NCBI GenBank assembly: GCA_030674185.1
Contig: CM060308.1
Span: forward strand, 40,617,857 to 40,681,856
DNA length: 64,000 nt
Reading direction: 5' to 3'
Source: Monoplex corrugatus
Taxonomy: Eukaryota; Mollusca; Gastropoda; Littorinimorpha; Ranellidae
Part shown: in pieces, positions 28,307-37,254 of the stretch
Numbering within the stretch: the first letter of the stretch is position 1
How the letters are laid out: every line of letters starts with the position of its first letter
The notes under the pieces: generated by a model
Told to the model about the DNA's origin: nothing
Databases searched by the model: none
What the model saw: only the letters and a program-made list of their open reading frames with translations
Translations under genes and position numbers: made by a program

Positions 28307-29100
28307 TGTATGTGTGTAACGTGTGTGTACTCTGTATGTGCGTGTATGCCTGAGTCTGTGAGTGTATGGATGCACATATGGCATGATATGCTTCTGACTG
28401 CATTGCATCATGCATGTGCACATGTGTACATATGACTATACATGTGTGGAACGGGACTGTAACATTATGGTATCATTGTGCTGATTAGGTCCATCAATTC
28501 AAATGATTAATGATGTTCTGCTGTGAAAGATAAACTAGTAAGACAGGCATCTCAAACTACTCAAAGCAAGAAGAAATGGGAAATGGTCTGTTCCATTTCT
28601 CTTGACTGCTGAGTCCTGGAAAACTGTAAACCTTGGAACCCTCACATAACACGGCATGTTATTGTATGGTATAGAATCTATCTTATAACTTAAGCCTAAT
28701 CAGGCTAATAATAATCTAATTCTAAGGTTAGATAGATTAGCCATTAGCCTTAGGCCTAAGGCAAGCTTAGTTCAATAGTTGAAGGTACCTATGATCATAT
28801 GATCTAATGATGTCTTATCAAGACTTATGCCGTTATCGGTTATGCGGCATACACGATCTAAACTAGTCTGAATGCCTACGTAACAATAAATGCCTGGCCA
28901 CTAAAATGGATCAGGCTCTAAGAAATATAGTTCAAATGCATGAAATCGATTTAGACTAACCCGAAAATCTCGACGGTACACAAACAAGCTACGCGTGCAG
29001 CCGGGCTGAACCGGAGTAGACTGTTCTGTTGTTGCGTTTATTTCCCCTTGACGAGCGACTATGACAAATGAAGAAACAACGTCTGCTGAAAGTCACCTCC
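27701..29100. other. Unassigned sequence with GT tracts and a CpG-richer 3' segment
   Basis: No supported gene. (GT)n occurs at 28195-28210 and 28241-28303. From about 28960 to 29100 the sequence is unusually CpG-rich for this window and free of recognised repeats. It could hold the promoter or a non-coding first exon of the UPF0669 gene on the minus strand, but no consensus splice donor was found. Confidence 0.35.
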
Positions 29101-29364
29101 CTTGACTGCGCGCATCTTAAAACTGTTTAAATACCAAAAAAATAATATATAAAAGTGTCCGAAACAAATACGAAATGGTGCGCTTGTTTAATCTAAATGC
29201 AGTAATGGAAACGTAGCAACCGATAGTAAGAGTCCGGGGTGAGGGTAAGAGGATCGACGACATCCTTATTGAATGTCAGTAACGGGATCCCAAATTTTGG
29301 ATTTAAGTGTGCGTGTGTGTATGTGTATAAACATTTTCCCATAAACCTGTGGTTGTCCGGGAGT

Positions 29365-29516
29365 GAGTTCGTGGAGACCTCATTTTTTGGGGGGGGACCA
29401 AGATAATGGGAGTGGTGCTAATTTCCTGTCCCTCGCTGTCTTATCCTGATTACCCTGAAAAAGGCGAGCCTTTCGCAATTGGGTCTTATCTCGATCTGGA
29501 TTCGTAACTTGTTCAC
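29365..29516 (-). repeat. tRNA-derived SINE family S2, fragment
   Basis: The body block tcctgtccctcgctgtcttatc is shared with the other S2 copies. The minus strand has a B-box-like GTTACGAATCC. The head is lost where the GT tract begins at 29517. Confidence 0.5.
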
Positions 29517-29569
29517 CGCGCGCGCGCGTGTGTGTGTGCGCGCGTGAGTGTGTGTGTGTGTGTGTGTGA
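29517..29569. repeat. (GT)n / (CG)n microsatellite
   Basis: Alternating purine-pyrimidine tract (cgcgcgcgcgtgtgtg...). It directly abuts the 5' end of the CR1-like LINE. Confidence 0.95.
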
Positions 29570-31916
29570 TTAGCCCTTCCATCTGACCACTCTGCAATTC
29601 TCTGTTCTCTTGACATTTCTCCTCCTTCCCGTACCACGCGCACAGTGACTCGACGCAATCTCAAATCTATTGACCTCTCCACATTTTCGTCTGATGCCTC
29701 CCGCCTCCTTTTTGAAAAGTCACATAACCTTGCCGATGAATTCTATACTACTCTCCACCATCTTCTGGACACTCATGCTCCAGCCACAACCCGTCTTTTA
29801 CCTGACCGCCCCCCTACCCCCTGGCTCACTCATGAGATTGCCTGTGCAAAACGTGTCCGCCGCAGAGCAAAGCACCGCTGGTGCAAATCCAAACTCACTG
29901 TACATAGGCAACTTTTCCAAGCCTCTAAAATAAAAGTATCCACCCTCATTGCATCTGCAAAAACAAGCTATTTCCAAACCAAAATCCTGAATGGCTCTTC
30001 TTCAAGAGAACTCTTTACAACCATGAATCATCTCCTTGGCACACGAAAAGATTTACCTCTCCCAACAAAACACACAAATGAAGAACTCCCATCTGTATTC
30101 TCCAAGTATTTCACCACCAAAATACAAACTCTTCGTGACAGGCTTGACAGGACACCCTGTCAACCATGCCCACCTGACCCTTCCTTCTCTGGCATACCTC
30201 TTACTACTTTTACCCCAGTCTCACAAGAAGAAATTCTCAACACAATCAGATCCATGTCGTTCAAAACCTGCGAACTGGATCCTCTTCCAGGTTCTCTCTA
30301 CTCTGACTGTCTCCCTACTCTCCTCCCATTCATCACTGACATCATCAACACTTCTCTTCAAACTGGAACTGTCCCAGATTCTTTCAAGTCTGCTATTGTT
30401 CACCCTCTCCTCAAGAAATACAATTTAGACCCAAATGAACTGAAAAATTACCGGCCTATCTCTAATCTCTCTTTCTTGTCAAAACTCATCGAAAAAGTTG
30501 TCCTCAACCAGCTGAACTCTCACCTGTCTGCCAACAATCTCCTCAATCCTTTCCAGTCAGCCTACCGCCAGTGCCATAGCACTGAAACTGCCCTACTACA
30601 CATTCTCAACAATCTCCTCCTTGCAACTGATACTGGCAAAGTCTCTCTCCTCACACTCCTTGATCTCTCTGCAGCCTTTGATACCATTGATCATGGTATT
30701 CTCCTTTCTAGACTTCATCATACTTTTGGCATCTCTGACACTGCTCTCTCCTGGTTCACTTCATATCTATCAAACAGAAAACAAACTGTTCTCATTAATG
30801 GCACTTACTCTCAACCTGCATACCTGACCTGTGGTGTTCCACAAGGATCTGTCCTTGGCCCTGTTCTTTTCACTCTTTACACCTCCCCCCTGTCCACCAT
30901 CATCAACTCCCACTCTATAAAACACCACTTCTATGCTGATGACACCCAACTTCAAGACAGTGACACACCAGACAATATACAGCGCCTCTTGACTCGCACC
31001 ACTGAGTGTTACTCGGACATTAAGAACTGGATGACATATAATAAACTTCAGCTTAATGATGACAAGACAGAAGCTATCCTCATTGGCACCCGTCAGAAAC
31101 TTTCTCAGCTGCCTCCTCTTTCTCTCCCATTATGTAACACATCAGTCCCAATTTCTGATTCAGCTAAAAACATTGGTGTCTGCATTGACTCTACCCTCTC
31201 CATGAACAACTTTGTTTCTCAAACTGCCAGATCTTGCTACTATCACCTCCATCATATAAGCCTGATCAGGAAGTATCTCTCTGTCGAAACAACTGCAAAA
31301 CTCGTTCTCTCCTTCATAATGTCTCGCATTGACTATTGCAATTCACTCCTGTCTGGTCTTCCTGCCTCCACCATTCACATCCTGCAGCGCATTCAAAACA
31401 ATGCTGCACGCCTTGTACTCAAAAAGAAAAAAGCTGACCACATATCTCCTCTCCTGGCACAACTTCACTGGCTCCCTGTATCAAAGCGCATACAGTACAA
31501 TCTAGACACCAAGTGCTACAAAAGCCTCAATAACGCAGCCCCCGATTACCTGTCAAGCCTACTTGAGATCTATGTTCCCTCACGTACCCTCTGCCTCCGA
31601 TCCTCTGACTTTTCGCTTTCCACGCACTAAGCTCAATACCTATGGTCCACGAGCCTTCTCTGTTTCTGGTCCACTTTCCTGGAACAAACTTCCTCTCTCA
31701 GTCCGTCAGCGACCTACTTTTGTCTCCTTCAAGTCCGCTCTCAAAACTCACCTTTTCTCCTCTGCATAAAATCCTGACCTCACTCAATCCCCTCTGCAGC
31801 CTGTCTCCACTCTGAGGGGAATCACATTGTAATAGATAATTGTATATAATATGCTCTCTATAATTTTCCATTGCTTTTATTCTTTCTCCCCATTTTAGCC
31901 GTGTGCGTGTGCGTGC

Positions 31917-31951
<35 letters not shown>

Positions 31952-32045
31952 TGCATGCGTGTGTGTCTGTTTTAGCGCTTAGATTTGATTTTATCAAGAT
32001 TTTGCGCTATACAAATAAAATATTGTATTGTATTGTATTGTATTG
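29570..32045 (+). mobile_element. CR1-like LINE, 5'-truncated
   Basis: A non-LTR retrotransposon fragment of about 2.5 kb. It begins within the last endonuclease motif (PSDHSAILC in frame from 29579), immediately after a GT microsatellite. It then contains the whole reverse transcriptase (29645-31769 with one frameshift), a 3' UTR with a GT tract (31901-31965), and a terminus reading tttgcgctatacaaataaaa followed by (TATTG)n at about 32022-32045. Such short repeated tails are usual for CR1/L2-type LINEs. The RT is well preserved, so insertion is relatively recent. It lies close to the foldback element and R2 copy 3. Confidence 0.9.
29645..31769 (+). pseudogene. CR1-like LINE reverse transcriptase (one frameshift)
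   Basis: Reverse transcriptase of a CR1-clade LINE, copying LINE RNA at the nicked target site. The main frame (29645-31630, 661 residues) has NYRPISNLSFLSKLIE (268-283), LLDLSAAFDTIDH (338-350, catalytic D340), GVPQGSVLGP (397-406), FYADDTQL (429-436, catalytic Asp pair at about 30938-30943) and KLQLNDDKTE. The thumb and C-terminal region follow, with RIDYCNSLLSGLP, RIQNNAARLVL and LHWLPVSKRI. Near 31590-31605 a small indel shifts the frame. The C-terminal end (RFPRTKLNTYGPRAFSVSG..WNKLPLSVR..FKSALKTHLF) continues in the next frame to a TAA at 31767-31769. The endonuclease is absent except its final SDH motif. All visible RT catalytic residues are intact. The frame opens from a stop inside the GT tract, so there is no genuine start codon here. 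Confidence 0.9.
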
Positions 32046-32111
32046 ATTATGCAGGCACTGGGTCTATGCACAAGATTTGTAAATTAAAAGGGGTAGATAC
32101 ACAAACAGTCT

Positions 32112-32128
32112 AAGAGAGAGAGAGAGAC

Positions 32129-32213
<85 letters not shown>
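32112..32213. repeat. (GA)n microsatellite
   Basis: About 100 bp of GA repeat with few interruptions. Confidence 0.97.
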
Positions 32214-32215
<2 letters not shown>

Positions 32216-32294
32216 CGTGTTATTTGTAGTGTGATTAGAGGCTTCATTTTTTTCTTTTGTTTTGTTGGTTGCACTTGATACAGATAACGTACTA

Positions 32295-32665
32295 GAAAGA
32301 AAAAAAAAAGAGTAAGAACGCGTATTTAATACAGGCAAGACAGGCGCAAATTTCGGCCAACTGGCCTTTGTCAAGCGTAAGATCACAAACAAACACCAGA
32401 TACAAAAATCAGGGAAAAAAAGACTGAAACTTCCTAATTTTTGTATGTGGTGTTTGTTTGTTTGTGATATTACGCTTGATAAAGGCCAGTTATGGCCGAA
32501 AACTGGCGCCTGTCTTGTCTTGTTGTATCAAATATGCGTTCTTATTCTCTTTTCGTGTTTTTTGTTGTTGTTGTTTTGTTTGTTTTGTTTGTTTGTTTGT
32601 TTGTTTGTTTGTTTTTGGTTCCTGTTTGCTTGAACGCGAGCAGTCACACTTGTTTTGGATTTCAG
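32295..32665. repeat. Foldback element F, copy 2
   Basis: The left arm (about 32310-32405: gtaagaacgcgtatttaata, ttcggccaactggcctttg) is inverted relative to the right arm (about 32437-32560: ttgataaaggccagttatgg, gcgttcttattctctttt). The spacer is shorter than in copy 1. A (TTTG)n run lies at 32577-32613, then the shared distal block cttgaacgcgagcagtcacac. Confidence 0.8.
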
Positions 32666-32794
32666 ATAAGTACTGATTTATATTGCAGAATGTCACTATG
32701 ATTCCGTGACATGATACTATTACCTGTTCATCAGTAATGTTCCTATTGACTTTCATAGAAGATATGAAAAATCATTAACTATTGATATTTCATG

Positions 32795-33108
32795 TTCACT
32801 GGACCTCCAGTCTGGTGGCCAAAGGGTGGAGATTTTTCTGATCTGGAAGGTCAATAAGAGTGCAGACCTGCTAGTATCTAAACTCCCCTCATATGTAATC
32901 CGCGTGCAGACTGTGATCAAATAGCCTATGCATGTTAATGATCCTGTGAATCAGGTCGGTGGCTGGTGGCTTATGGAACATGAAAACACCCAGCATGCAC
33001 GCCCTCTGTGGACAGGAATATGCAGACAGGCAGCAACGTACTGCCTGCGCAATGTACGTTAAACAGCGTGCTATATACTCGCATCCGAGAAAATCAGAAC
33101 GATATAGC
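32795..33108 (+). repeat. Interspersed repeat family R2, copy 3
   Basis: Blocks gtggagatttttctgatc, gcagacctgctagtatc, gatcctgtgaatcaggtc and ggaacatgaaaacacccagc match the other R2 copies in order. Confidence 0.7.
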
Positions 33109-33126
33109 TTATATAGAGCCTGCTAA

Positions 33127-33267
33127 TTAACCCCCTTTGACATCCAGACCCTTCCTGCTGGAAGCTGACGGAAAGGGTGAGGGAGTCAAAGGGTTAAATT
33201 TTTGCTTTGCCAGCATGGTTGACATCGCAGGTTACTGGTGGACAGGGAGCGAGAGTCAAAAGGTTAG
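33127..33267. repeat. Palindromic MITE (piggyBac-like), copy 3
   Basis: TTAACCCCCTTTGAC at the left end and GAGTCAAAAGGTTA at the right. The core palindrome is degenerate (ttcctgctggaagctgac). Confidence 0.75.
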
Positions 33268-33297
33268 GACATTTTGTAAAACCATTTTGTGTCTTAG

Positions 33298-33506
33298 AGT
33301 CACAAAGCGGCACCCCCCCCCCCACACACAGCACACACACACTCACACACACACACACATACACACACCACACCACCACACACCAACCACACACACACTC
33401 ACCTCACACCACACACACACACCTACCCCCCCCCTTAAAACTGGGGAAAAGAGTCACAAAGCGGCACCCCCCCCCCCCCACACACACACACAGGCACACA
33501 CACACA

Positions 33507-33559
<53 letters not shown>

Positions 33560-33616
33560 CACACTCACACCACACCACACACACACACACCACCCCCCCC
33601 CCCTTAAAAACTGGGG
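33298..33616. repeat. Tandem duplication with poly-C and (CA)n
   Basis: The block gagtcacaaagcggcac, then a C run, a CA tract and ccttaaaactgggga occurs twice, about 150-165 bp apart. The two copies differ mainly in CA and C run length. Next, 33617-33961 has no recognised feature. Confidence 0.85.
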
Positions 33617-33961
33617 AAAACTACAGTATCAGGTCAAGAAAGGCTGAGAATCAGGGATAATTTTCAAGATGCTGTGATGATAATTGGGATGATAATGAAG
33701 GCGCTACGGGATTTCTTTTCTGGAACCTGAGACTGTGTGACAGGATTGTGCTATTTGCTTTCTTCGTAACATATCCTGGTATCAGTTATATAACCAGACC
33801 CCAAGAAATACACCGGAGTCAAGTGTTTTGAACATCACCCTCACTAACACATCAGTGAAGTGGATGGAACTTAACTGTGTGGTCCATGTCTTCTCACTGA
33901 GTCTTTTAGCATGCTGAAATCTGGGTACTGCAAGTTTGGGATGAAAAGTCCTGTAATGATT

Positions 33962-34050
33962 TTGAATGATTGATTCGAACCCACACCCTTGCAGTCATTA
34001 ATCTGTTACGGGAACAACTTGGCCACGGCTGCTGGGTTAGGCTACAGAGC
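33962..34050 (-). repeat. tRNA-like SINE head
   Basis: The minus strand has a very good RNA polymerase III B-box (GGGTTCGAATC, plus-strand position about 33972-33982) and an A-box-like GTGGCCAAGTTG (about 34015-34026). The arms do not pair as a functional tRNA. A run of 24 T follows on the plus strand at 34090-34113, which is an A-run ahead of the head when read on the minus strand. Confidence 0.5.
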
Positions 34051-34113
34051 CGGGACAGAATCATGAAACTAAACATGTCTCCGGTTTTGTTTTTTTTTTT
34101 TTTTTTTTTTTTT

Positions 34114-34492
34114 ACAACCTCTGGACAATCCGCACGTGCAATTGCGAACTTCTCGCGTGAGTTCATGTTGCAGTTTCCCCATTTCAATCAAATCTGTGAG
34201 CAGCCTGACCTACCGGTAAAGTTCCGTATCGAATCACATTTCGGGTTTGGTCGATTGAAATAGCGAAAAGAGAAAAGAAGTCTGTGGTATGTCTTTGTTA
34301 TTTGATTATTTGTTTGTTTATAGATTTCATAGGCCATCCACCTCTACGGTTAGTTGAGATAAAAAAGATACAACCTATGTGGATGCAAATGCAAATAAGA
34401 GCAAGAACGTGGACTGTTTTACAGCATGCTGAAAACACGCTTAAGCTGATTTCAGTATATGTATGTGCAATATGTATATAGGCATATGCAAA

Positions 34493-34539
<47 letters not shown>

Positions 34540-35044
34540 CACATCACAGAGGGAGAGGGAGAAACATGTACTGGGGATGGGATGGGGGAAGACATGGTAA
34601 CAGCAAATTATTAAGGCGATAAGGTAGAAACTAGGTTTAGACAGGTTATCACCTATTTCATGTATGTCAAGCATAGTTTTCAAGGCATTCCTCACACTCC
34701 ATGTTTAATGTTAACACTTTGAGGTTACGTGTATGACTTAACTAACACTCTTAAGTGACAAGTGTCCGCTGTGTGCTTTATCAGGTTGAACAGGGAACGA
34801 ACGCGTAAGAAGATTGTTGAGACGCTTACGTCCCCAACTTTGAACAACGTTACACTTTTCTCGGACCAGTTGCGAAAACGATATTGCTTATTCAAGTGTA
34901 GTTTTACGTCCCGTCGCATACGTACTACTTTGCTTAATCAAGAATACAAAGTACGTTGCATTCATCATGTATTGTTTACTCACCCGTATGTTTTCCATAA
35001 AGCCTTACATGGTTTCTATGAGGATTGAAGGTTGGGTACATATA
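34114..35044. other. Unassigned sequence with (AC)n
   Basis: Holds an AC tract at 34495-34539 and otherwise nothing recognised. A short plus frame at 34762-35028 shows no known domain. Confidence 0.5.
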
Positions 35045-35245
35045 TTAACCCTTTGACTCCTGCTCCTTATCAGCATCCTGCATTGTCAACCATGCTAGCA
35101 AAGCAAAAAAAAAACACACACAAAAAACCACTAACCTTTTGACTCTCTTACCCTATCCACCAACTTCCTGCAGGAAGCCGGTAATAGGCTGAGAAAGTCA
35201 AAGGGTTAAGTTTTTGCATTTGGTGGATAGGATGCGGGAGTGAAT
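35045..35245. repeat. Palindromic MITE (piggyBac-like), copy 4
   Basis: Starts TTAACCCTTTGACTCCTGC. The outer-arm block agcatcctgcattgtcaacc is followed by the core palindrome (ccaacttcctgcaggaagccgg) and ends near gtggataggatgcgggag. This copy best shows the nested inverted arms. Confidence 0.8.
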
Positions 35246-35357
35246 GTAATTCGATTCACCGCATTTCAAAACAATTCATTCAGATTGAGGAGAAATTCAT
35301 CGCACTCTTGACAATTCCACCGAATCTGTCATCTGTTGTCTGTTATCTAAATGTGCA

Positions 35358-35775
35358 TGATCATTATCTGGCAGATTCCTTGAGCCTGCGCAAGACCCTA
35401 TGCGCTGGTAAGGTCTTGAAATGAAGAGGTGTAGTGGTGGGGGAGACGGGACCTACGAAAACGTTAAACTATCACCAGCAGAATGATTGGAGCATTAATA
35501 AGATGGGCAGTTAACATGCCTGCTTCCTCTTCTTCTTCTTTTTTTTTTTTTATCTTTGTTCGTTTTTATCTTTCATCGATTTTATTGTTGTCATCTTAAG
35601 ATTAATTTTCAGTTGCTTTTTATTCAAAGGAAGCATTACTAAGTACTAATAACAAAGAATGGCACAATAATATGCCTGTTTTTAAACTGCGGGCTGACTG
35701 ACCTCGAGAAATCAAGTTCTGAGTCCACGGCTCTACTTCAAGAGCCAGCCAACCTGATAACTCGGACTCCCGCAT
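35358..35775 (-). repeat. tRNA-derived SINE, second copy of the TBP-intron family
   Basis: The body at 35358-35510 matches 4334-4470 (ctggtaaggtcttgaaatg, gggacctacgaaaac, agcagaatgattggagcat). The minus-strand head at about 35690-35775 is tRNA-like (GGCTCTTGAAGTAGAGCC). A T-rich stretch lies between. Confidence 0.55.
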
Positions 35776-35952
35776 CATATCCACCAACTGCAAAAACATA
35801 TTATTAATTAATCCATTGACTCCCTCACCATTCCACCAGCTTCCTGCAGGAAGCTGAAGAATAGGGTGAGGGAGTTGGTTACGTTTTTGCTTTGCTAGCA
35901 TCGTTGGTAATGCAGGATGCTGGTGGACAGGGTGTGGGAGACAAAGGTTTAA
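35763..35952. repeat. Palindromic MITE (piggyBac-like), copy 5
   Basis: Contains the core palindrome caccagcttcctgcaggaagctg (about 35835-35857) and the outer arm gcaggatgctggtggacaggg. Its left end overlaps the SINE head, so it probably inserted into or beside the SINE. Confidence 0.75.
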
Positions 35953-36185
35953 AGCGATTTTACCAAGCAGTCAACCTTCCGCACAAAGTATCTCCGAAGA
36001 ATCATATGAATCTTGAGGCCCAGTACCATCATCAACTATTCGTTCAATGCAATCAAGAGAGTATGGACACAATCATCGTGAAAGACAACGTACAAGGATT
36101 GGGCATATCAACCGAAGAGATAAAATGTAAAACATGGTCTAGGTAGGGCCCCCAGACCTGGCCAGCTCATGGATTTATGTGCAGG

Positions 36186-36290
36186 CTTAAGGCTTGTGCC
36201 ATGATCACCATACACATGGCACCTGCGACGTTAGTGCATATGGATTTAGTTCCGAGCGCGGAGACTTCACCTTGAGAAACTGAAACTGAA
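36186..36290 (-). repeat. SINE family S1, copy 2
   Basis: On the minus strand it reads cagtttcagtttctcaagg, then the gcgctcgg block, atccatatgcactaac, ggtgccatgtgtatggtgat and catggcac. This is the best-preserved copy and closely follows the remembered gastropod SINE. Confidence 0.75.
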
Positions 36291-36324
36291 TCCGAAGACA
36301 GAAGGATAACATCACCCTAGACAC

Positions 36325-36568
36325 TGTCATCATGAAAAGACGATGGTGATGGATTAAATATATCATCTAAAAGAATATCACCTGAACTCTCACTGGACGC
36401 CAGAACAAAGAGGTAAAAGAAGAGGACAGAAGAATACCTGGTGGCCAATAACAGGAGGCGTGGGGGTTTTGAAACGTACCCGAGACTGTACATGGAGGCT
36501 GATACAAAGCAGACAGCGGTGGAGAATCATTGTTGCTTCCTTACATAATGCCAGTAGCGGGATGGGCA
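36325..36568 (+). pseudogene. Degenerate LINE C-terminal tail
   Basis: Across shifting plus-strand frames the order W-I-x-Y-I-I, WTPE, GKRRG, TW, RLIQSRQRWR and ASLHNASSGMGNK is readable. This is the usual end pattern of LINE proteins in which WTP.GKRKRGRP..TWRR and DR..WR..V.AL occur. No RT remains. It lies between SINE S1 and the TTTC microsatellite. Confidence 0.5.
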
Positions 36569-36702
36569 ATAAGTAACTAACTCACATTTTTTGTGCAGTT
36601 GTTCCAAATTCCATTACTGACAAGTTAGTAAGCCATATAAAACCGAAATAAATCACGCCTGTTTTTTTAAATACTAAGCAAAACTATTCATCTCTATTTC
36701 AC

Positions 36703-36755
36703 TTTTTTTTTTTTTGTCTTTCTTTCTCTTTCTTTTTCTTTCTTTTTCTTTCTTT

Positions 36756-36810
<55 letters not shown>

Positions 36811-36812
36811 CT
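36703..36812. repeat. (TTTC)n microsatellite
   Basis: About 110 bp of polypyrimidine TTTC/TTTTTC repeat, just before the start of the T-poor satellite landscape on the same strand. Confidence 0.95.
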
Positions 36813-37254
36813 AGTTTGTACGGGTCTGGTTTGACTTTGTTTCAGCTTGCTCAAATAGGCATTACTTAGCACGATGATGATATGTTAACGCGCTTCACCA
36901 TGAAAGAACAGCAGACACCAAGAGGTAAGATAAAATAAGAAACGAAAATGAAAAACCAACAACGGCGGGGAAAAAAACACAACTGGAAAAAGTACCATCA
37001 CCAACAGGAAAAAAAATCCATCACCAACAACAACAAAAATAAAAGATAACTACAATGAGAATAAAATGAAATGAGATAAGATAAAATAAATGAAATGAAC
37101 GATGGAATAATTTAAGAATCTCGAATGAAGAAACAAGATGAGAACCATCAACAACGAGACAGCAAAGAACACCTGCCAACGACAAAAAGAAAAGCACCAA
37201 GGGCGAAACAAAAAATGAAAGAACCACTAATAGCGAAACAAGATATGCCCCACC

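Noticed and set aside
33962..34050. Functional tRNA gene with a perfect B-box
   Set aside because: The D and anticodon arms cannot be paired into a standard cloverleaf by eye; better explained as a SINE head.
34762..35028. 88-residue plus-strand frame as a small gene
   Set aside because: No recognisable domain, no splice or start context, and it is flanked by repeats.
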